Of a DNA stretch of 22,321 nucleotides, positions 7,111 through 13,337 are shown in pieces. The notes beneath the pieces were generated by a model. The model was not told the DNA's origin, did no database searches, and saw only the letters and a list, made by a program, of their open reading frames with translations. Every line of letters begins with the position of its first letter. Position 1 is the first letter of the stretch. Location: the NCBI GenBank assembly GCA_910586615.1, contig CAJUJP010000041.1:1-22321 (forward strand), in the 5' to 3' direction. A program made the translations under genes and the position numbers. The stretch is from an uncultured Lachnospiraceae bacterium. GTDB taxonomy: Bacteria > Bacillota > Clostridia > Lachnospirales > Lachnospiraceae.

Positions 7111-8900
7111 TCCGCTCCCGCATTCCACACATGTACATCCAGAATCCACACTTCCCTGTTGACCGCCTCCGGCATTTCCGTCTGTGTCCCGTCCTCCGGA
7201 CTGTCCTGCGCTGTGCTGCTCGTCCGGCCGTCGAAGTTGGCGTCGATCATCGGGATCACCTCTCTGCTGCCGTCCGCGAAAGTATACTCCACAAGCGCTG
7301 TACCGTTATCGAAGATCGACGCCTCAGCCGTGCCGCCGCTCAGATTCATAATGTACGGTGCCGCCGTCTCCGGACTTCTGTATACGGCATTGCGGTCGTT
7401 CCCGCCGTTTTCCGCGTCGTACTCTGTCTGGTAGTTGATCGCATCCACAAATCCCCGCTCCACATAATCAACAAAATGGTGTGCTCCCTCACCCCAGTAT
7501 GCGTCCCTGTACTCCGCTTCCGAGGCAATGCTGTCCAGATAAGTCAGTCTGCTGTCCGTCACCCGGTATCCGGAATGATCCTGCTCACTGTCATTTCCGC
7601 TCTTTATTTTCTGAAAAGTGATCTCCTCTTTCCAGACAGTCACATGGGGATCGGATGTCCATGCATAATAGCGGATTTCCGCCGTTCCCTCGTCTTTACC
7701 CTCTCCCGTCGGCACCGTCCGCCAGAACTCGTCGGGCCATGGGCTTGACATACCGAAAGTATACTCCCCTCCTGCTTTCTCCAGCATAGGCAGCTTCTCA
7801 AAAGCTGTTTCCTCGTCAATATACATTCCAACGATCGCCTCTCCGTCCCGGCTGCACCATGCATTCGCATAATCCATGACAAACCGGTCCTTCTCTCCCA
7901 GTCGGAGCTGCTCCTCCGCCTCATCATTGCCGGCAGGATTGATGGAAAGTCCTACAGCCACGACAAGCAGCACAGCTGCCAATACAGCAACCGTCATAAA
8001 CGCTCTCTTCCGATACGCCAGAATATTGCGGACACGGTCTTTGATCCTGCCTTCTCCGAATGCCGGCGGGCAGCTCCCGGTCTGCGGCGTATCGCAGGAT
8101 AAGGCCACCAGCGCGCGGGAGTAGTCCTGCCGCACGTCCGTGCCGAGTCTGCGCACGACAGCCTCATCGCAGGACATTTCCATATCATGCTCCAGCAGTG
8201 CAAAAGCGAGCCATGCCAGCGGATTAAACCAGTGAATGCACCTTGCCAGCCATGCCAGAAGTTTCACCAGATAATCCTTTCTGGCAGCGTGTACGCGCTC
8301 ATGTGCCAGCACAAACTCACGTTCCGCCGCCGGCAGACCAGCCGGCAGATAGATACGCGGGCAAAACACACCGAACACAAACGACGAGGAGAGCCCGTCC
8401 ACCTCATAGATCTCTTCCTCCACACAGACTGCTCTTTGCAGGAAACGGCGCAGCCGGTATGCCGACCGGATTCCGTAAGCGATCAGAAAAACCATGCCCG
8501 CAAGCCAGATCCATGCACCCGCCGCCAGCAAAGTCTGCGTGCGGGTGCGCACGCCCGGCTGCACCTGTGCCCCGGCCGGCAGAATACCGGTTTCCTCACC
8601 CTGGTTTCCTATGCCCTGTGTCAATGCGTCCGCTCCTTCCTGCCATACCGCCCCGTCCGATGACCGCAAACCCGCAAGGTTCTCCTGTGAGATCACATTC
8701 GTATCCATCCGCAGCAGGCTGAAACTGCTGGAAAACGTAACAGGACACAACAGCCGGAACAGCACCACGCTCCACAGCAGATAGGACAGGATTTTCGGCT
8801 GCTTTTTCAGGAAAAACCGAAGCAGAATCACCGCCGCAATGCAGTAGCCCGCCGTGAGGCTCATATTCAGGATCGTTATAAAAATTGTCGTAATATTCAT
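7107..8900 (-). CDS. M56 family membrane metallopeptidase, BlaR1/MecR1-like sensor
   Basis: Membrane zinc protease that in the BlaR1/MecR1 family cleaves the paired BlaI-type repressor on signal. Hydrophobic segments are near residues 5-28, 35-52, about 105-125 and 295-320. The M56 motif HERVH is near residue 200 (LAHERVHAARKDY), and EMSCDEAVVRRLG supplies the third ligand region. The C-terminal 270 residues are extracellular and do not show the penicillin-binding sensor (no SxxK/SDN/KTG set). Instead there is an NTF2/Cystatin-like looking stretch (RFVMDYANAWCSRDGE...). The start at 8900 (MNITTIFIT) is by likeness to family starts; an ATG at 8921 is possible. It follows blaI by about 120 bp. 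Confidence 0.85.
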   Translation of the reverse strand: MNITTIFITILNMSLTAGYCIAAVILLRFFLKKQPKILSYLLWSVVLFRLLCPVTFSSSFSLLRMDTNVISQENLAGLRSSDGAVWQEGADALTQGIGNQGEETGILPAGAQVQPGVRTRTQTLLAAGAWIWLAGMVFLIAYGIRSAYRLRRFLQRAVCVEEEIYEVDGLSSSFVFGVFCPRIYLPAGLPAAEREFVLAHERVHAARKDYLVKLLAWLARCIHWFNPLAWLAFALLEHDMEMSCDEAVVRRLGTDVRQDYSRALVALSCDTPQTGSCPPAFGEGRIKDRVRNILAYRKRAFMTVAVLAAVLLVVAVGLSINPAGNDEAEEQLRLGEKDRFVMDYANAWCSRDGEAIVGMYIDEETAFEKLPMLEKAGGEYTFGMSSPWPDEFWRTVPTGEGKDEGTAEIRYYAWTSDPHVTVWKEEITFQKIKSGNDSEQDHSGYRVTDSRLTYLDSIASEAEYRDAYWGEGAHHFVDYVERGFVDAINYQTEYDAENGGNDRNAVYRSPETAAPYIMNLSGGTAEASIFDNGTALVEYTFADGSREVIPMIDANFDGRTSSTAQDSPEDGTQTEMPEAVNREVWILDVHVWNAGAE

Positions 8901-9019
8901 TTCGTTCGTCACACCCTTCATTATTTATTTCGCTGCTTGCCCTGTTGTTCGAACAATGCCTTCGATTGACAAAAGCACCTTTATGTCGGGAAACGTCCGC
9001 TCTCCGTTTTGTATCCCCT

Positions 9020-9394
9020 TCATCTTGCAGTGTACTCGTCGATCAGTTGTTTGATCTCAGCCGCCTGCTCTTCGGTCAGCTTCTTGCCGCCCATAAAAGC
9101 CGTCAGAAACCGCGGTATGGAACCGCCGAAGGAATCCTCCACAAATTTCCTGCTCTTGAAACCGTAAAACTCCTCTTTGGATATAAGCGACGTCACTTCC
9201 GCCTTTTCATTTTGAAAAATCCCTCTGTCACACAGCTTCTTCAAAACCGTATAGGTAGTGGATTTCTTCCAGTTAAATTCCTTCTCACATAATCTGACAA
9301 GCTCCGGCGAGGTTATCGGTTCCCGCTGCCAGATCAGTTCCGCAAACCGCGCTTCCGTCTCCGCGAGCCTGTATTCCTGTTTATTTTGTTTCAT
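9020..9394 (-). CDS. BlaI/MecI/CopY family transcriptional repressor
   Basis: A 124-aa winged-helix repressor. The pattern LAETEARFAELIWQREPITSPELV...WKKSTTYTVLKKLCDRGIF matches the BlaI DNA-binding domain, and the C-terminal helix region (GGKKLTEEQAAEIKQLIDEY) the dimer part. It is encoded upstream of the M56 protease on the same strand. Two dyads of its typical kind lie over its own promoter, so autoregulation is expected, with release by BlaR1-like cleavage. The usual cleavage site of BlaI (Asn-Phe) was not seen clearly. No beta-lactamase gene is in the window. Confidence 0.92.
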   Translation of the reverse strand: MKQNKQEYRLAETEARFAELIWQREPITSPELVRLCEKEFNWKKSTTYTVLKKLCDRGIFQNEKAEVTSLISKEEFYGFKSRKFVEDSFGGSIPRFLTAFMGGKKLTEEQAAEIKQLIDEYTAR

Positions 9395-9422
9395 ACATAA
9401 GTTGCTCCTTTTTTGCTTTTTG

Positions 9423-9439
9423 GTCTACTTTTTATAGAC
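9423..9439. promoter_or_regulatory. BlaI operator 1
   Basis: GTCTA-N7-TAGAC dyad (9423-9427 and 9435-9439). It lies just downstream of the -10 of the blaI promoter, centred 27 bp from operator 2. Confidence 0.75.
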
Positions 9440-9448
9440 TGTAAGTTT

Positions 9449-9467
9449 AGTCTACTATCAATAGACT
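9449..9467. promoter_or_regulatory. BlaI operator 2, over the -10 element
   Basis: AGTCTA-N7-TAGACT dyad (9449-9454 and 9462-9467). Its left arm read on the minus strand is the -10 hexamer of the blaI promoter. Confidence 0.8.
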
Positions 9468-9477
9468 GGTTTGTCAA
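9449..9477 (-). promoter_or_regulatory. blaI promoter
   Basis: On the minus strand TTGACA (9472-9477), a 17-nt spacer and TAGACT (9449-9454). It lies about 55 bp before the blaI ATG and is embedded in the two operators. Confidence 0.8.
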
Positions 9478-9510
9478 CAGCTTTCGGGTTGTTTCAAAAA
9501 AGCTCGTTTC

Positions 9511-9543
9511 AAAAAAGCTGCAAAATAATTGTAAAGCTTTTTT
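9511..9543. terminator. A/T-flanked hairpin between blaI and the dinJ module
   Basis: AAAAAAGCT (9511-9519) pairs with AGCTTTTTT (9535-9543), giving a stem with A-run and T-run that could work in either direction. A direct repeat GTTTCAAAAAAGCT occurs at 9491-9504 and again from 9506. No plus-strand gene ends nearby, so its target is unclear. Confidence 0.4.
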
Positions 9544-9565
9544 ATGAGTACGATTATATGAGCAC

Positions 9566-9631
9566 AATGCAAATCATTGCAAAACAAATTCATCTATTTT
9601 ATTGACATTGTTTGCATTTATTGCATATAAT
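9566..9631 (+). promoter_or_regulatory. dinJ-yafQ promoter with flanking inverted repeat
   Basis: TTGACA (9602-9607), 18-nt spacer, TATAAT (9626-9631). AATGCAAA at 9566-9573 and TTTGCATT at 9611-9618 form a widely spaced inverted repeat. Further ATTGCAAA (9576-9583) and ATTGCAT (9620-9626) copies occur, so the TGCA-centred boxes may be antitoxin operators. Confidence 0.6.
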
Positions 9632-9741
9632 AATTATAAAGGAACTCCGGTCTTAGTATCACCATGCACACCGGCATTCCTCTCAACTTCACCTAATAAG
9701 GTTGATCTGTTACCCTAATACTGAAAGGAGCACTCTTTTAT

Positions 9742-10023
9742 ATGGCAACTACAAATATTAATGTTCGCGTTGATTCTACTTTAAAACAGGAAGCAGAGGC
9801 ACTTTTTATGGATTTAGGTTTAAATATGTCCTCTGCAATTAATATGTTTCTGCGCTCCGCAATTAACCATAATGGTATTCCGTTCGAAGTAAAGCGGCCA
9901 GCACCTAATGCAGAAACAAAGGCCGCACTGAATGAATATGAAGAAATGCAAAAAAATCCCGACAAGTACAAGCGTTATGGATCATTTGACGAAATGATAG
10001 ACGAGGTACTTGCAGATGCTTGA
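9742..10023 (+). CDS. dinJ: RelB/DinJ family antitoxin
   Basis: A 93-aa antitoxin. The N-terminal ribbon-helix-helix (TNINVRVDSTLKQEAEALF, then LGLNMSSAINMFLRSAI) matches DinJ. The C-terminal half (NEYEEMQKNPDKYKRYGSFDEMIDEVL) is the acidic toxin-wrapping tail. It binds YafQ and represses its own promoter in the known system. AAAGGAG lies about 11 nt before the ATG. Its stop overlaps the toxin start by 8 bp, the usual coupled order antitoxin-toxin. Confidence 0.9.
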   Translation: MATTNINVRVDSTLKQEAEALFMDLGLNMSSAINMFLRSAINHNGIPFEVKRPAPNAETKAALNEYEEMQKNPDKYKRYGSFDEMIDEVLADA

Positions 10024-10288
10024 AATCGTTCCCTCCAATCAGTTTAAAAAAGATTTGAAACTTGCAAAAAAGCGCGGCTGTAATATGGAACATCTAAGAG
10101 ATGTTGTAAATACGTTAGCTCAAGAACAACAACTGGGGCGAAAATACCGCGATCATGGATTAACGGGCAATTATGACGGATTTCGGGAATGTCACGTGGA
10201 ACCGGATTGGCTTCTCATTTACCGGATCAATCATAAATCACTTGAATTATTTCTGTTTCGCACCGGCACACATTCCGACCTGTTTTAA
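10016..10288 (+). CDS. yafQ: YafQ family mRNA interferase toxin
   Basis: A 90-aa RelE-fold ribosome-dependent mRNA endonuclease. The residues aligned with the E. coli YafQ catalytic set are all present: H47, H60, D64, W65, H86 and F90 (in ECHVEPDWLLIYRI and RTGTHSDLF). The start at 10016 (MLEIVPSNQF) is preferred to a TTG at 10010, with GAGG upstream inside dinJ. The toxin appears intact and so should need the adjacent antitoxin. About 330 bp follow without a gene; they hold only the dyad at 10500-10553. Confidence 0.92.
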   Translation: MLEIVPSNQFKKDLKLAKKRGCNMEHLRDVVNTLAQEQQLGRKYRDHGLTGNYDGFRECHVEPDWLLIYRINHKSLELFLFRTGTHSDLF

Positions 10289-10499
10289 AATACTTTGCAT
10301 AGAAAAAAATGTTCACTTACAGAAGCGTACTAATGCCAAGGCTGTAAAAATGCCCCAGATAATTCCCGAATGGTTAAGTGAAGCGGCTATTACTCTTGAT
10401 CTTAGCTTTTCTTTTTACAGGTGCTTCATGCAGCTTTCATGCAGAAAGCAGGAGCAAATTTTCAAGATTATCTGTGATCCCCAACAAAGAAAAACAGAA

Positions 10500-10553
10500 A
10501 TCAGGTGCTAAAAAGAGCCTGCACGATCTGCATGGTCATTTTTAACACCTGAT
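10500..10553. terminator. 15-bp inverted repeat between yafQ and the deaminase gene
   Basis: ATCAGGTGCTAAAAA (10500-10514) and TTTTTAACACCTGAT (10539-10553) match at 14 of 15 positions around a 24-nt middle that itself contains TGCA...TGCA. It sits between two convergent genes and so may act as a two-way terminator, although the T-run is inside the stem. Confidence 0.5.
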
Positions 10554-10618
10554 CTTAAATACTTCAACCAATATTTTCATTCAATGAAATCATATAAGAC
10601 TGCACAATAACAACATTT

Positions 10619-11920
10619 CTAATATTCCTTCTTATCCAGCCCCATTCGCTCGATGATCTCCTGGATCTTCCGGTATACCAGCTGCTCGTCGATCGTGAGG
10701 AGCTTCCTGTTCTCCATGGTGATCTGTCCGTTAATGATAACCGTATCCACCTCGGAGCCGTTCGCGGAATAGGACAGGCCCGCGATCAGATTATTTCTGG
10801 GCGTCAGGGACGGCGTATTCAAGTCGAGAATCGCCAGATCAGCCTTCTTGCCCACTTCAATACTTCCGATTTCTTTTTCCATGCCAAGCGCCTTCGCCCC
10901 ATTGATCGTCGCAATGCGGAAGCCTTCTTTGGCGCTCACACACTGGGGTGTTCTGCCGGTTCCTTTATGGATCAGTGTAAGCAGGCTCAGTTCATGGAAC
11001 ATATTCAGGCAGTTGTTGCTGGCCGCGCCGTCCGTGCCGAGGCATACGTTGATACCCTTCTCCAGCATACCGGCCACCGGCGCAAAACCGTTACCGAGCT
11101 TCATATTGCTGGCCGGATTGGTTACCACACTGACATGCTTCGCTTTCAGAATGTCCATATCCGCCTCGTCAATCTGTACACAGTGTGCCGCAATGGCAGG
11201 CACATCAAACAGCCCGCATCTGTCCGCCAGCGCAATGGGACTGCAGCCGTATTTCTCCTTGATCTGTCCGATCTCGCTCTCGCTCTCCGACAGATGGATA
11301 TGGATACCCATGCCGTTCTTCTTCGCTTCTCCGGCAACGATCTTCATAAACGCTTCATCGCAGGTAAAAGGTGCATGAGGCCCAAGCACAAAAGATAATC
11401 TGTCACAATCCTTTGCCGCATCCCGCTCTTCATATGCCTGACGCAGCCGCATCTGTCCTGCTTCATCATTACCGCTTCCCACCAGGCCGCGGCTGATCAC
11501 CGCGCGCATACCGGATTCTTTGACAGCGCGGGTCGTCTGATGAATGTTCATCTGCATATCATTAAAGCAGGTGGTGCCGCTCTTCATCATCTCGATGATC
11601 GCCAGATTCGCGCCCCAGTATGTATCCTCGTCTGTCATCTGCTGCTCGATGGGATCGATGGTTCCGAACAGCCAGTCCATAAAGGACAGATCATCCGCCA
11701 CATTCCGCATAAAGGACATGTAGGAATGGGTGTGGCAGTTCACCAGCCCCGGAATCACCAGCTTGTCCCTGCCGTCAATTACCTTGTCCTGGGTGAATCC
11801 TTCCGGTGCCTGCCCGATTCCCGTAATCCTGTCCTGTTCAATATAAATACTTGTCTCCCGCACTGCATCTTCTGCTCCCTGAGGCAGAACCGCCAGCGCA
11901 TTCTTAATTACAATGCCCAT
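10619..11920 (-). CDS. mtaD: Amidohydrolase, 5'-methylthioadenosine/S-adenosylhomocysteine deaminase-like
   Basis: A 433-aa zinc hydrolase of the amidohydrolase superfamily. Family members deaminate S-adenosylhomocysteine, methylthioadenosine or related adenosines. Metal ligands are visible as H63-T-H65 (NCHTHSYMSFMRN), a histidine in MGIHIHLSESESE, AHCVQIDE, and the aspartate in LGTDGAASNN. IPGLVNCHTH and the C-terminal IGSIEVGKKADLAILD are typical of the group. The start at 11920 (MGIVIKNAL) has GGAGG 4 nt upstream; the frame runs open to 11989 through a hairpin region that is more likely leader. Exact substrate is inferred, not shown; guanine or other cyclic deaminases are less likely. Confidence 0.83.
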   Translation of the reverse strand: MGIVIKNALAVLPQGAEDAVRETSIYIEQDRITGIGQAPEGFTQDKVIDGRDKLVIPGLVNCHTHSYMSFMRNVADDLSFMDWLFGTIDPIEQQMTDEDTYWGANLAIIEMMKSGTTCFNDMQMNIHQTTRAVKESGMRAVISRGLVGSGNDEAGQMRLRQAYEERDAAKDCDRLSFVLGPHAPFTCDEAFMKIVAGEAKKNGMGIHIHLSESESEIGQIKEKYGCSPIALADRCGLFDVPAIAAHCVQIDEADMDILKAKHVSVVTNPASNMKLGNGFAPVAGMLEKGINVCLGTDGAASNNCLNMFHELSLLTLIHKGTGRTPQCVSAKEGFRIATINGAKALGMEKEIGSIEVGKKADLAILDLNTPSLTPRNNLIAGLSYSANGSEVDTVIINGQITMENRKLLTIDEQLVYRKIQEIIERMGLDKKEY

Positions 11921-11936
11921 GTTTCCTCCATTCCGA

Positions 11937-12054
11937 AGCGTTTTACGCTGAGAAGGCGAGCAAAATGTCAGATTTTGCTCTGCCATCATAGAATTTGTGA
12001 CGCTTCAGCACAAATTCTTGATTGAATAAATTGCTATCAGGCAATTTATTCAAT
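11937..12054 (-). promoter_or_regulatory. Four-hairpin leader of the deaminase gene
   Basis: Four adjacent perfect inverted repeats: 12021-12034/12041-12054 (14 bp), 11990-11999/12009-12018 (10 bp), 11958-11966/11972-11980 (9 bp) and 11937-11941/11945-11949 (5 bp). On the minus strand the first three loops read CTGATA, CTGAAGCGT and CTGAC, all beginning CTGA. GAAGCGT in the second loop (12000-12006) can pair with ACGCTTC at 11936-11942, next to the ribosome binding site. No known riboswitch class is recognised. Confidence 0.75.
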
Positions 12055-12080
12055 CTTTACTCCGTTTCCGAGATGTATTC

Positions 12081-12089
12081 ATCATACCA
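12081..12089 (-). promoter_or_regulatory. Extended -10 promoter for the deaminase leader
   Basis: Minus-strand TGG followed by TATGAT (12081-12086 with TGG at 12087-12089). No clear -35 is seen. The start would be near 12074, so the transcript would carry all four hairpins. Confidence 0.4.
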
Positions 12090-12122
12090 TATTCTTTGTT
12101 TTTTTCCTATAAGGATAAGATG

Positions 12123-12497
12123 TCAAAAGGTGCATTTCACAATTTTACAATGGTGTATCTGACCCCATTCCCGTCGTAACAGTCTGTATTCCAGCCGCGT
12201 TTTCATTCTGCCGTCATGCCATTCCCAGTCCACATGTTCCGCCTCTTTGATGAGCCCGCACTTTTGCATGACTCTCTCAGAACCCGCATTCTCCGCAAGG
12301 CATCCCGTGGTCACCCGATATACATTGTCTTCCAGAAACGCAAATTCCAGTACCTTACGGAAAGCCTCCGTCACATAACCGTTGTTCCAGAACTTCGGGT
12401 AGGTGAAGTATCCTGCATGGACAATCTTGCCGGCCGGCGTCCGCGGTATCTTCCGCGACTGACTTCCGTACAGGAAGTTCCGGTGTTTTACCTTGAT
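12123..12497 (-). pseudogene. Truncated GNAT acetyltransferase (RimJ/RimL type)
   Basis: The open frame runs from a stop at 12498-12500 to the stop at 12123, and GNAT likeness begins at once: GYFTYPKFWNNGYVTEAFRK is the usual acetyl-CoA-binding region with W/GY(V/T)TEA, then ENAGSERVMQKCGLIKEAE. About the first half of a normal 170-180-aa enzyme is missing. A GTG at 12374 would start even later. The truncation point is about 20 bp from the promoter region of the following toxin-antitoxin module, which suggests that insertion of the module removed the 5' half. Not expected to be active. Confidence 0.7.
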
Positions 12498-12517
12498 TCA
12501 CACCTTATATTGTAAGA

Positions 12518-12583
12518 GTTAATTTCTTTGTTATTAAAAATGTTAAATTAACCCTTGACAATATATCAAAAAAGGAATATTTT
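12518..12583 (+). promoter_or_regulatory. Promoter and dyad of the higB-higA module
   Basis: TTGACA (12555-12560), 17-nt spacer, TATTTT (12578-12583). Just upstream GTTAATTT (12518-12525) and AAATTAAC (12545-12552) form a perfect 8-bp inverted repeat ending 3 bp from the -35, a likely HigA binding site. Confidence 0.6.
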
Positions 12584-12600
12584 ATAAGAAAGGATACATA

Positions 12601-12957
12601 ATGTTTGAAATTATTTTTTACAGACTCCCCGACGGCAAGGCACCTGTAGAAGAATTCATGGATTCATTAAATATCAAAATGCGTAATAAAGCATTGGACA
12701 GTTTACTGATCCTCGAAGAATTCGGTAACACCCTGCGGGAACCATATTCAAAACAAATAGGAGACGGACTATTTGAACTAAGAATAAAATTTGCCAGTGA
12801 TGTTTCACGAATTTTCTATTTTTTCTATGCAGACAATAAGATCATCGTCACAAACGGTTTTATCAAAAAAACACAGAAAATACCGCGTACTCCGTTAAAA
12901 TTAGCCAGAAAATACAAGGCAGATTATGAAGCACACAAACAGCGCAAAATGTCATGA
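12601..12957 (+). CDS. higB: RelE/ParE superfamily toxin, HigB / phage Gp49-like
   Basis: A 118-aa basic protein of the Gp49-like (HigB) family: FEIIFYRLPDGKAPVEEFMDSL, LGEFGNTLREPYSKQI-type middle (LEEFGNTLREPYSKQIGDGLFELRIKF) and RIFYFFYADNKIIVTNGFIKKTQKIP are typical. These toxins cleave mRNA at the ribosome. AAAGGA lies 7 nt before the ATG. The order toxin first, antitoxin second is normal for HigBA and differs from the dinJ-yafQ module. It is AT-rich relative to the deaminase gene. A 9-bp hairpin separates it from higA. Confidence 0.88.
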   Translation: MFEIIFYRLPDGKAPVEEFMDSLNIKMRNKALDSLLILEEFGNTLREPYSKQIGDGLFELRIKFASDVSRIFYFFYADNKIIVTNGFIKKTQKIPRTPLKLARKYKADYEAHKQRKMS

Positions 12958-12990
12958 TGTGAAAAATACACTTACAGGCAGTTTTTCACA
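12958..12990 (+). promoter_or_regulatory. Hairpin between toxin and antitoxin
   Basis: TGTGAAAAA (12958-12966) pairs perfectly with TTTTTCACA (12982-12990), loop 15 nt. It begins at the base after the toxin stop and ends 21 bp before the antitoxin ATG. It could set the toxin/antitoxin ratio by partial termination or RNA stability. Confidence 0.55.
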
Positions 12991-13011
12991 CCAGGCAGAA
13001 ATGGAGCAAAT

Positions 13012-13284
13012 ATGAACGATCTTCACAAATACTTAGACAAACAAATGAATAACCCGGCGTTTCGTGCCGAGCATGAAGCTACCAGAGCAGAATTCGAAGT
13101 TGCAAGGGCACTCATCGAAGCCAGAACATCCATGAATATGACCCAGAAAGAACTCGCCGAACGCTCCGGCATCCGCCAGTCCAATATCAGCCGCATCGAG
13201 AACTGCACCTGCAGTCCTACTATTTCCACACTGCAGATGCTTGCAAAAGGACTCGGAAAAGAACTGTCGGTCAGTTTCCGGTAA
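13012..13284 (+). CDS. higA: XRE-family antitoxin, HigA-like
   Basis: A 90-aa protein with a helix-turn-helix in its second half: MTQKELAERSGIRQSNISRIE (about 43-63), followed by SPTISTLQMLAKGLGKELSVSF. The N-terminal part (YLDKQMNNPAFRAEHEATRAEFEVARALIEAR) is the common HigA arm. It should neutralise the upstream toxin and repress the shared promoter. GGAG lies 7-8 nt before the ATG. Confidence 0.9.
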   Translation: MNDLHKYLDKQMNNPAFRAEHEATRAEFEVARALIEARTSMNMTQKELAERSGIRQSNISRIENCTCSPTISTLQMLAKGLGKELSVSFR

Positions 13285-13304
13285 CTCTGCAGAACTTCTT
13301 TTCC

Positions 13305-13337
13305 CTCTGCGGGACAGCCTCACAGCTCCCCGCAGAG
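13305..13337. repeat. 9-bp inverted repeat at the convergent gene ends
   Basis: CTCTGCGGG (13305-13313) and CCCGCAGAG (13329-13337) pair perfectly; the right arm lies in the last codons of the helicase gene. It could form a two-way 3'-end hairpin for higA and the helicase, although neither side has a T-run. Confidence 0.5.

Noticed and set aside
11937..12054. Hairpin series as integron attC sites or a retron RNA
   Set aside because: No integrase, reverse transcriptase or cassette is near, and the stems lack attC core sites.
13305..13337. Intrinsic terminator for higA or the helicase gene
   Set aside because: The stem is perfect but neither direction has a T-run, so it is listed only as an inverted repeat.
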